From Salminus brasiliensis (taxonomy: Eukaryota; Chordata; Actinopteri; Characiformes; Bryconidae), in NCBI RefSeq assembly GCF_030463535.1, contig NC_132880.1, positions 27,912,987-27,976,986 of the forward strand: 64,000 nt of DNA, in the 5' to 3' direction. The translations under genes were made by a program, and so were the position numbers. This document shows positions 45,470-55,756 of the stretch, piece after piece (the first letter of the stretch is position 1; every line of letters starts with the position of its first letter). The notes below the pieces were generated by a model. It had not been told where the DNA came from. It worked only from the letters and a program-made list of their open reading frames with translations, and ran no database searches.

Positions 45470-45690
45470 AAACCTGTTTTGGTCCCATAAAGAACCATGT
45501 TTGTCATTTAGATGTGTGAGTGTGAAGAAACCTTAAAAGACCCCAAAAACTCTCTTTTCATGCAAAGATTCTTTATCAATGTAAAGGTCACATGTCTATT
45601 ACAAACATGGTTCTTTACAGAACCAAAAGCCTTTCTAATATGTCATCGCTAAAAGAACCATCTGTAGCATCTTTACTTAGAGTATAGCAA
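45470..45690. mobile_element. MITE-like repeat with AAGAACC/GGTTCTT inverted motifs
   Basis: 'CATAAAGAACCATGTTTGTC' and later 'ACATGGTTCTTTACAGAACC' are inverted relative to each other, and 'CTAAAAGAACCATC' follows. I recall this family as abundant in teleosts. Non-coding. Confidence 0.5.
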
Positions 45691-46751
45691 TCATATAAAT
45701 GCTATTCTCAATATTACAGTCAGTGGAGAATTTAAAATGCATGTATTTAGCTAAAATGCTACATAATGTCGCTTTTATACAATAACATATTTTAGAAATA
45801 GTTGTACTGTATTCATGTTCCTATCTGTAATGGGAACTTCACTGCTGGTTCCATATTAGCACTCGTAGGTGTTCCCTACCTCTAAAATCTGTACATGACT
45901 GTAGGAATGAACTACCAGTTATTCCATTTGCATTGGAAACAGCGATGAATTAAAGCAGCGTTATGGTTGCTGGGTGTAATTATTTTATATAACAGACCTT
46001 TGTAGACAACTATAAATGTGCATTTGTTGACAAGCAGACAGGTACAGAACCGGCATCTGAAGTGAGAAGGTCTTAGAGTAATATTACAGGGTTTTACACA
46101 AATATGACTTTTCATAGCAATACACAGTTTACATAAAAAGGTCTTGTGCTGTTATTTCACTTTTTCCAATGTCTTTACTTTTTCAGTTTTCAGGATGGTG
46201 TGTGTGCTTTACTATTATCATTGTTATTGTTGTTGTTTATATATCAAAAAACAATGAATTGATCTCATTCTTTGCAGGAAACCTTTCCATTTCCGTTTCT
46301 ATGAGAGTAGATGTGTTCCAAAGACCTTGAGCTGTTATACAAGACAACATTTTTTTTGCTATTTTTTTATGTTTTACATTGTGCGTGAGGGACTGGTGGG
46401 TCAATGAAATGTCTTTTTGTGTCCTTCGTTTTTTTTTTTTTGTTTGTTTGTTTTTTGATATTTTGTTTTTTGGTTTTTTTTAGAAACCAAGCATTTTGTC
46501 AGTTGTATTTAGCCATCGGCTGCTCCCAGAAACTGAGAGAATAAGCAGTAACTGGGGAAACAGGACAGCAAAACCTGTTTTGTTTTACATCAGGTACAAA
46601 AAACAGAATATTAAAATACAAACAGCTGGTCTCCACCATGTTGTCTATCCTCTTCAAAATACTTCCTCGGCAGAGTATGCTTGTGAGTCGTCCGCTGAAG
46701 TCTTCCTCTCCTCCTGCATTGAGACACCAGCAAGAGTTTGTTTTTTGAAAT

Positions 46752-46850
46752 CAAATTCATTGAGCAGTGGTTTTCCAACCTTGGTCTTGGAGAACCACCT
46801 GCCCTGCACATTTTAGTGGTCCAGCACCAGGGTTTGGAACTACAGTCATG
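46752..46850. repeat. Dispersed repeat ('CAACCTTGGTCTTGGAGAAC' family), copy 1
   Basis: Shares its opening with 61029-61160 downstream of cacng8. I recall it as a common teleost repeat with a CTGGTCCTGGAG consensus. Confidence 0.5.
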
Positions 46851-47387
46851 GAGGAGTAAAGGGGATAATAAAACTTTAATTCCACATGGTCCCTAAGCAG
46901 TGCCCTTGATATTGGCTAAGGGAATTTCAGGTGACCAAATTCCATCATTTGGCCTTGCAAAGTCATCACAACCACTACTCTATGGCAAACGAACTGCATC
47001 CATAACACAATATAAATAACACATGATTTTATTAACATACAACATGTTAGGGTCATGTTTACATTGTGATAATGAGCGGCAGCTGTTTTAACCCTCAAGA
47101 TGCAGTGACTGAACTTTACAGCTTTACTTAACAGTACTGAAGCGAGCTGTTCCTCACTACTCCCCACACAGTTTGACACTTTCACTCCTTATGGTTTGGA
47201 ATCTTACTTAAAATGTCTAAATTCCCTGTCTAGTCCACTTCACAGGAAACTACTCGGGAATAGTCGGGATACACCTTTTATTGTCTTTTTTCTAAGGACA
47301 CTCCATATGGATTCTCTCCTTTTTGTGACTGGCTCACATTAGCTCCAGCTCCACATACTCACTATGACTTGTCCCTGATCTAATACA

Positions 47388-47394
47388 TCTGAAA

Positions 47395-47437
<43 letters not shown>

Positions 47438-47439
47438 AC
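47388..47439. repeat. (AAAT)n microsatellite
   Basis: About 12 AAAT units. Confidence 0.95.
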
Positions 47440-47617
47440 AAAACGTGTGCACCAGATAAAGAACAGTTCAAATAATTCATTGAAAGCCCTATACTGCCAT
47501 GACCTTCACGTCCATGATGAGTGTATGTAAACCACTAAACACATCAGTAGGTTTGCTCGGTAATAACATGGATACATTTGGACTGAATGTCTGTGTCTTC
47601 AAGCAATTAGAAGAAAA

Positions 47618-47656
47618 AAAATAAATAAATAAATAAATAAATAAAATAAAAAAATA

Positions 47657-47692
<36 letters not shown>
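47618..47692. repeat. (AAAT)n followed by (TA)n
   Basis: AAAT units at 47618-47656 and TA units at 47661-47692. Confidence 0.9.
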
Positions 47693-47699
<7 letters not shown>

Positions 47700-47819
47700 T
47701 CAGAGCATAGATTAGTAGATTTTTATAGTTTTTTTTATAGTGATGGTGATAAAGAAACGTTGATTAATCGATGACATTCTCCTTTAAGCTGTGATCAGAG
47801 AGGTACACTGTGACTGTAT

Positions 47820-48120
47820 GGTCATATTTTGCGGCTATTCATGCGCTCCAGCTTTTGACCGAGCCACGCCTCCTTTTAAGCCGCGTCTCTCCAGCCGCTC
47901 TCCTTTCCGGAGAAAAGCCGGTGGAAAGCGCAGCCAAAGCGGTGGGTTATTGAAGAGGTAAGAAAAAAGAACTCGGCCTGTGTTCGTGTCGTTTTCGGAC
48001 GTGAAACTGCAATTATAATAAACGCTGTCGGAAGAAGAAGTAATTTCGCAGAGGCTGAGCGTAACGGGTGTTGAGGATTTAACGCGCAAAAATAGTGGTT
48101 TCCAGGAATAATCAGGTGGT
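47820..48120 (+). promoter_or_regulatory. cacng8: Candidate cacng8 promoter / first non-coding exon
   Basis: A CpG-rich island in AT-rich surroundings ('AAGCCGCGTCTCTCCAGCCG' at 47879-47898 and neighbours) is followed by a strong donor, TGAAGAG|GTAAGA, after 47957. The next plausible acceptor is TTCTTCAG before 51299. It is the nearest promoter-like sequence upstream of cacng8 in the same orientation. No transcript evidence. Confidence 0.35.
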
Positions 48121-48129
48121 TCTCTGTAG

Positions 48130-49325
48130 TTCTAAACACATGCCTACAGGTTCTCACAAAACGAGTAAGCTGTTCGTTGGTTTAGCAGGGAGTGCGCGTT
48201 TAGTGTTAAGGCAACAAACACAAACTGTCTAAGGTAGTCTGTTTCTTCGATTAGCGCAAATATGTCAGTGAAATGTCATTAGACAGTCCGTTAGCCATTA
48301 ACTTTGGTCATAAGCTATTGGTAGTCAATAAACCCTTCTGTGAAAACGCAGCAGCGCTGCCATAAAGCTGTGAGACGCTGGTCATACATGGTGAGTAAGC
48401 TGTTGACTGTATCCGTGCTGATGTTGCTAAACAAGCCCTTGATCAGGATGGCTAATGCCCTGTATTACCACCCATGCACATTCTGTGTCCAATAAGTAGG
48501 ACTGCCACTGGCTGTGACTGTAAATGTGAAATGCAGTTTGGCTCCATCTGGTATGACTGTCACTAATAGACTCATATACATTTGTGAAATCATCTGACAT
48601 ATGCAGCAGTGCAGTACCAAGGTGGTTTTCGTCCTGGAGGGACGGTCAGTTCTGGCAAACACGCCACAGTAACCAGTTACTGTGAATGTCTTTAGTGTAT
48701 CGCTGTAGAGAACTATGGCAAAATGATTTACGATATTGTTTATAAATATCGTCTGTCATGATGATGTAGCCCCGATGAAAACTTTCACAATCAAGTCTGA
48801 CTCGAGCACAGCCTGATGAATACATTTGGTTTAAACGTGTTTGAGCATGATCACTATTTTTTTATACAAGCAACACACAAGCAAATCTTGTTTGATAGAA
48901 ATAACATTTTCATTTGTGAATTTTGCATTGGTGAAAATGTAATTTTTTGTTCATGGATCAGCAGATGTTCTAACAATGAATAAATGAAGATGCCATGCCC
49001 TTGATGAAGATATATATTAATTGAACACACTGTGCCTTTAGAAAGTTTGAGTTTGAACTCTTTGAACTCTCTACAAATTTCTTGTTCTTCTAGTTTTGCT
49101 ACATAAAATTTGACCTGACACATAACTAGATCTTTATGCAATTACTAAAATTAGATAAAGAACCCAGTTAAGCAAATCAAACACAAAAAAAAATTGTACA
49201 GACCAGTTTGTACAGATCTACCGTCCCTGTAGTTACTGAATGCTACACCTTAGTGGGTAAGAAGCTTTGGAGTGTTATTGGAGTTAATGAGCAAGAGGAT
49301 CCAACATTAAACATCCTGGAGAAAA
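48130..49325. other. Upstream flank or 5' intron of cacng8
   Basis: Unassigned sequence. CpGs thin out after about 48400. No element named. Confidence 0.3.
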
Positions 49326-49329
49326 TATG

Positions 49330-49830
49330 TAAATCCTTGCTCTTAGTAAGTAGTATGACTCTCTTTAGCAGAAATAACATGTGCTGATGATCATTCCTGC
49401 ACAACAGGCTGGTGGAATTTCATCCCATTTCTCTTTACAAAACTGCTTCATCTCAGTGAAGTTGATGGGTTTCTTTACATGACCTGACCTTTCTAGGTCC
49501 TGTTTTGGGTTAAGATCTGGACTTTGACTTGGTTGTTCCAAAATGTTGAATTTCTTGGCGCCGGACCCACTTACAGTTAAGCTCCTGTATAATTTGCTGG
49601 TACAATCCAGACTACTTGGGTCCATCTATAATGGCAAACTCTCCTGGATTCAATGCAGCAAAGCAGTCCCAACCACGATACTGCCACCCTCATGCTTAAC
49701 AGTTGGGATGAGGTTCGTATGTTAGAGTGTTGTTTTTTTTTCCAGCCTTTGACGTGAAGCAAAGACCCACATCAATGTTCTTGAAAGATGGACGAGCTCG
49801 CCAAACTTACACCTAATTGTTAACCTGTTG
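49330..49830 (-). mobile_element. Tc1/mariner transposase fragment (C-terminal end)
   Basis: The minus strand encodes NILEQPSQSPDLNPKQDLER (about 49542-49483), where the catalytic NPIEN is altered to NPKQD. It is followed by MKQFCKEKWDEIPPACC (about 49455-49405), a conserved transposase ending. Upstream frames near 49760-49600 show decayed matches to the preceding region. Inactive. Confidence 0.75.
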
Positions 49831-49834
49831 ACTG

Positions 49835-50975
49835 AAACACCCAGTTGACTTCAGTCGTCCCTTTAAATGAATTCATTTAAATGAAAAAAATGAATGTTTT
49901 GTTAGTTATATAGGTAACGCTAAATATGACCTGGTCATATTTCATGTAAAATTTATGCTGAAATAAAAGAAATGTAGAGGTTTTCCAACTTGTCTAGTGG
50001 CACTGTAATTACTTGTGTACTTGAGCAAAAGGTGAATGTAATAGCAAGAGATTGCACCAGTCTAATACTAAGCATGGCTATCAGGCCAATATCAGCAGCA
50101 ATAAAGATATTGGAGGGGAAAAAGAATCAACCCTATAATAAATCTAGTTTGTACATAAATTCTCAGGTAAAACAAATACAAGAAAATATATATGAATATA
50201 TTGAAATAGACCAACAGGATGACATTGCAGTTCTGTACAACTATAAGCTCTAAAGTGTGAACACTGTTTTAAGTTTGAGTCAATAAACCTTTTGTTTAAT
50301 TTATCATAGTATATATTTTTTCGAGAATTGTGATGCTACATTTTATATTATATATCTGAAGTCAAACCTTCTAGTTGTTTGAACTAGATAGCCTACTTTT
50401 GTAAGGTGCTTGCCTTAAGTAAAGTGTTTCTGTAAAAAATAGCTATTCAAGTAATTCAATACCTTAAAAAAAGAAATTACATATTTAATATGAATATCTG
50501 AATATCTCTACCTCTACATACATATCAGTATTGTATAAAATGGTTATGAATATGCTGCCTGAAACCTACTGCTAGTCCAAGTTTCAATATTTTAGTTTTT
50601 AAAAGAAAGGTGGTATTGTTTCATCTCTGCTGATGGTACAGTAAATGTCCATTTGAAATGCTAAAGCTCCTTTTGCTGTGTGGCAGCTAGGTTTATCATA
50701 GTGAGCAAATGCACACCTACTGTTGACCATGCAGTCCTTTCTCATATGACCATCATCACACATGAAAGCTGAACTAGCATCTCTGTAGATTACCTTATAT
50801 TTAAATAGTGACGGTCAAGGCTTTTAGAATCAGTAATTGTGTTTGGCAGAATCCACCCCCCACTGCCTTCAGTCACCAATATCAACTCCCCCACCCCTCA
50901 CTCACATTCACACACACCATCCTGTTCTGTTCTCGACTTTAGAATGCACTGTTGCCATGGTGATGCTATGGCGCA
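49835..50975. other. Upstream flank of cacng8, no recognised element
   Basis: AT-rich and unassigned; an 87-codon open frame (49990-50253) has no recognisable domain. Confidence 0.3.
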
Positions 50976-50977
50976 CG

Positions 50978-50978
<1 letters not shown>

Positions 50979-51043
<65 letters not shown>

Positions 51044-51085
51044 TTTTCTCTCTCGCTCTCTCTTTTTCTGTTCTTTTAATATATC
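50979..51085. repeat. (TC)n microsatellite
   Basis: About 30 pure TC units to 51039, then interrupted CT-rich sequence. GA/AG tracts on the same strand follow at 51389-51420 and 51447-51466. Confidence 0.92.
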
Positions 51086-51543
51086 CCTCTCGTTTTCTTT
51101 TTCTGTGGATCTGTGGAGCCTTCTCGGGTCCACTGGTTTCTGTAGGTCTTAAAAGGAAAGGTGTAAGCTTGACTGTTTTTTTATATAAATATTTCGGCAG
51201 ATTCTCAAAGTGAATTGCATTGCCTCTCTCCTTAACATCATCTTAACATGTTGTCCTGTGTTCCCTCTTTCTTTTCGATGTGTCTGACTTTCTTCAGGAG
51301 AAATATTGCTGTCATGAAGTCCTTCTGAGAGGAGAGAAAAAAAGCAAAACCTAGAAAATCTACTCCCACCCACGGGCAAGAAAACGGGGGAGAGAGAGAG
51401 AGACAGAGAGAGGAAGAGGGAGGGAGAGTGAGCGTGTGTGTTTGAGAGAGGGAGAGAGAGAGAGAGGGTGAACAGTCGATGGATGCTGCTTGGACGGATT
51501 GGTCGGTACGTTCTTCTGTGACGAGGACCAGAGTGCTGCGAGG

Positions 51544-51574
51544 ATGGATGGAAAAAGCAGACACATTCCTCCAG
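51544..51574 (+). CDS. cacng8: Candidate N-terminal exon of cacng8
   Basis: ATG at 51544 has A at -3 and G at +4, with an in-frame TGA at 51469-51471 and no other in-frame ATG between. The exon ends at the donor CCAG|GTAACA and leaves phase 1, which joins exactly to the acceptor before 55455 to give MDGKSRHIPPA followed by the canonical Met-Val-Trp-Cys. Mammalian gamma-8 also has an N-terminal extension before its WCEKG block, though of unrelated sequence. The exon may begin at 51299 after TTCTTCAG. Confidence 0.45.
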
Positions 51575-52254
51575 GTAACACACACACACATGCACACATG
51601 GAGGCACACGTACACACTAACACACATATGTGCTGATGTCTCTGTGCTTTAAGCGTTGACCACTGAGCTCTTGGCGGACACTATGGGGTTAATGAAGTGT
51701 TCTGAAGTGATGGTTTATGGGGCTCTGTCTACAAATGTTCTTCACTGTGAACATCTAGATGTTCTGCACGTCTGTGTCTTGCCCTCTGTCTCTAATTGGA
51801 ATGCTGTCTCTTTGCATATTCACATATTAGGGTGTGTGAATGCTTATGTTTAATCCACATATGATCCAGCATATGTCCTATCAAAGCTTTTAAAAAAGGT
51901 CTGTTCCTGCACATTCATTTTTAGCAGGCCTATTTAATCAGCCACCAATCAGGGTGAACATCTGAAATGCAAATGAATTCTTTGTGTTGTACCTACAGTA
52001 ACAAAGCAACTAAGGACCTGAGCGGCGTTTATATATACTTGGAATCCTGGGCCTAGTTCACAGAACCTATATTCTGTTGCTTGGATCAACAGCACTAGTC
52101 AAATATTTAGTATTCAGTATATCTGATTTTATGTATGGTGTTTAATATTAACACTTGTTTACCAGCAGGACAAAAACTCAGTTTCATTTCATTTGAGGGG
52201 CCTAAAATACTCCTACAACCTGTTAGCCCCACATATATGTGGTGTGGTGTTCAT

Positions 52255-52410
52255 AAGTAATAGATTAAGAAGTTTTTGGTACTGTGTCTTTGAGACTGAT
52301 ACTGTATGACCTCTGTTCTGATTGGTTGCCCTGTAGTGTGCCTCAAAAAGCACTCCAGGCTAAAACACACCTTATGACATCAACATGAACATGAGCAGAG
52401 CAACACTGCT
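52255..52410. repeat. 'TGCCTTTAAGACTG' dispersed repeat, copy 3
   Basis: 'CTGTGTCTTTGAGACTGATA' and 'AAGCACTCCAGGCTAAAACA' align with the other two copies in the window. Lies in the intron before cacng8 coding exon 1. Confidence 0.55.
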
Positions 52411-53660
52411 GTAGGTTTAGTAGGTTTAGTTTGACCTATGCAAATATGTTAATGTTTGTGACGTCACAAAAACAGTTATGGCTGTTTTGCAGTTTCCATA
52501 CATAGACTGTGTGGAATGTGGATGAGTGATACATGGGAAACTTAGTGTTTTTGTGATGTGGGCCCTTAAACATAATGCTTATATTATAATTGCCTGGTTG
52601 CTACTGCTGTCTTTGACTTTCAATCTCCATCCATTGGTGTTTTCTCTATAAGAGTGTGGAATTGAGTTGAGCTACATGCTTTTAAGGAATCACGTTTCAA
52701 AATGTGAAACTGTTCAGACAATTCTAATGGGTTTTCATAAACCAACGGTTTAAGAAGCATGACTGGAAACATATTTTGGTGTTCTGATTAGTTAAGGTTG
52801 TTTGCGAGATCCTTTTAGACATCAACGCAAGCAGCAGGACAGTTTTAGACTGATGACATACAATGCTAAACAAAGAAGCATTGCAGTCCTTCGAGATGAG
52901 TTGTTGTGCTTGTGAAAAGCAGGCTACACATTGGAACGATGACAAATCCTTGGCAAGTATGCTGAGTAGCTTTATCAACCTGAGATTTTAGCGCGGTGAA
53001 TGTACTGTAAGACGATGATGTATTGACCTGGCTGCTTGTTTCCATTCAAGGATATCAACATGATGGCATGGGTGGGTGTCAAATGCATGTAAAGTAGATT
53101 CAGAGGGATGCCTAGTGGCCAAATGGCAATTGTGGGGACATAGCCTCTGCTTTGCTGCAATTTCTACAAAGCATAATAGATGACTTTAGAACTGCCGCCA
53201 AAGTATTAGTGTATTACAGATGATGCAAATAAATTATAATAAGATTTAAATAGGGATGTAATGGTTAAACAAAAGTCACAGTATGGTTCACACTGAGACA
53301 GTTAACACATTTAGACCTCATGGTTTGGTACAGGTATGGTACAACAGGAAAAAAAAGAAGATTAACCAATTGTTCTTTTTATTTAATTACACAGTTGTGC
53401 AAGTTACAGTTTGTTCCATCTAGTGCCGAATAGTCCCACCCTGAAGTTTTTATTACAGCCCGTAGTGAGTTAATTACACAGGAAAAGGTTAATGTTAGCA
53501 TGTTATATGTGTTTCTACACACACAAACAGACACATCGTCCTCATTCAGTTTACCATGTTTTTTTGTTGAAATAGAGTTCAAATAAGATGTTAAAAGCAG
53601 AAATATCAATTCAACAGGTGAGAACAGTGAGAGATAAAGAATAAGGAGATATAAAAAGGA

Positions 53661-54110
53661 TTACTTTTCTCTAAAAGTGGCAGTAAGAGAAAGAGAGACC
53701 ACAATTAGCAAGTCACAAACCACTACAGTTCCCACAATACCAAATCCAACAGCTTGCAGGTTAAGGTTTCCAGGTGGCATATGCGCTTGTAAAATTACCA
53801 CATTAACCCTAGTAGTGTGTACTGTGTATTTTCCATGGGACTGCGTAATAATCATATTAAGTACTTTTTTTGATGATGCCATGAGGATTAGCATAATATC
53901 TAAGATATGTGGCGTAATCAATGGCAAATGGAGAATAGGAATCATTGCAGTTATATATGTGAGATGATTCATCAAACCTTTTATTGCAAATTTTGCACCA
54001 AGCATTTTTCTTATCCACCACAGTACTCCCACGCAGATGATTTCTTAGGCACCTATACTCTTTTTAGCTTCAGTGGTTTCTGTGGAAAGAGGTGCAGTTT
54101 GTTGCATTCT
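53661..54110 (-). other. Unidentified 123-codon open frame, possibly transposon-derived
   Basis: An open frame on the minus strand (54032-53661) is rich in Ile/Leu/Met/Val. In another minus frame around 54020-53965 the string VVDKKNAWCKICNKRF loosely resembles the start of a BED-type zinc finger (CxxC) of hAT transposases. No continuation into the His part was seen. I do not recognise a gene here; it could be a decayed hAT piece or chance. Confidence 0.2.
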
Positions 54111-54589
54111 GAGGCGTGAGGACATGGTTGCCTGGTGCAACTTTTTGATGTAGTCAACTAAACTATCTATTATTTATTTATTTTGTAACATTTTTGACAC
54201 AACTGTTATACATGGAAGCCTTTGTGATGAAGTCTATTTAAGGCCACTGTTTTTGTGGCTTACCGAAAGATGAAGCTTTCTAACCTTTAATTATGACCTC
54301 GACATGAACAATATTGGATATTGGCTTCAACACAGAACCCCGATTCCTGGTTATCCAGCAAAGGATAGGTCCCTCCAAACACATCTAAGCAATTCAGGTT
54401 CAAAACAATGTGTTTCTATCACTGAGTAGAACAGAGGTCTGATAAAAAAAAAAAATCTGTATACAAATGAATAAGCTTGACATCTTCCCATCAAAAGACT
54501 AACAATCAGCAAATACAACAAGGCCATGAACTGCAGTATCTAAAAATATTAATGTGATACCAACATCATATTTTTTCCACTTATAAAAA

Positions 54590-54900
54590 TATGATTCCTA
54601 ATTCCTTTCTTTGGAAACCACATCTAGGAACTCTGAGTCTGCTCAGATTTTGACTTAATTACTTTTCATGTAGCTGTAATACCTTCAGTCAACCCAAACT
54701 CATGGAAATGCCTTCCAGCTGTTAAGGAATTAGGCATCAATTCAAAGCCAAAAAATCATCAGCCTGCTTTCCAGGATTTTTTCAAAGGAAGTGAAATCGC
54801 TTTAGGGGAGCCTTCGCTTTGCCACATCAGTGACATTTCTAATTTGTATATCAGGGCATATGATAAATAAACCTGAAACCTCTGCATCTAATATTCATAC
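54590..54900. other. Unique block upstream of cacng8 exon, candidate regulatory element
   Basis: Non-repetitive sequence of mixed composition ('GTTAAGGAATTAGGCATCAA' near 54721) standing out from AT-rich neighbours. Nothing coding recognised; regulatory role is only a guess. Confidence 0.15.
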
Positions 54901-55454
54901 TTCCTGCACCTGTATACACCTTCATTCTGTTTTTATTTTGCCATGCTTAGATCCCACATAAACTGAGTAGAGTTTCATTCTGCTTTCATTCAAATCCTTG
55001 TCTTTCCCCTCTTGTCACTTCCTCTTCCTTTCTGCTCACTCTGCATTTTTGCTAACCTCCTCTTTTCTAACCTTGGTTGTCATTTGTCATACTTTTCTCC
55101 TTGTGTGTTTCAGAAGTGCTGCCAAAAGTGGCAAAAGTGGTGTGCCACTAACCACAGCTCTTTTTTCCCAGTGGAAAAGACTAACCCCTATCCAGTTTTT
55201 TTTTTAATATATTAAATAAAGCAAAAACAAAGCAGTACTGATGCATTATAATGTGCATAACAAAGTTCTCAGTAGTGGTTGTGTAACTAATTTTCCCCTA
55301 AAAACATAACTTGCCAAAGGGTGCTGAAATCTTTGCATAAATGCATCAGGGCATTGTGATGCATTGATTTAAAGGGGATGATGTAGCTGCATTGAATTTG
55401 AAATGTAATCATTACGTTGCAAAACCTCTGTTGTACTTGTCTTTCCACCTGTAG

Positions 55455-55682
55455 CGATGGTGTGGTGTGAGCGGGGGATCCAGGTGCTCCTCACCATGGT
55501 CGGGGCCTTTGCAGCTTTTGCCCTGATGACGGTGGCCATCGGCACAGACTACTGGCTGTATGCACGAGCCTTCATCTGCAACAGCACTGCCAACTCAACT
55601 CAGGATGATCCCCACAACAAGGACAAGAAAGACCCCGGAGCCCTAACTCACTCTGGCCTCTGGAGGATCTGCTGCCTGGAAG
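55455..55682 (+). CDS. cacng8: cacng8 exon with canonical start (TM1 exon)
   Basis: Acceptor CACCTGTAG precedes CG and then ATG at 55457. Encodes [12 protein letters not shown] through CCLE plus one base of G76. The two bases before the ATG complete an Ala codon if the 51544 exon is used. Donor is GTATGC. Confidence 0.92.
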
Positions 55683-55695
55683 GTATGCGTGTGGT

Positions 55696-55756
<61 letters not shown>

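Noticed and set aside
51479..51574. Alternative ATG at 51479 for cacng8
   Set aside because: Its frame does not join to the gamma-8 frame across the 51574-55455 junction and its start context is weak; at most an upstream ORF.
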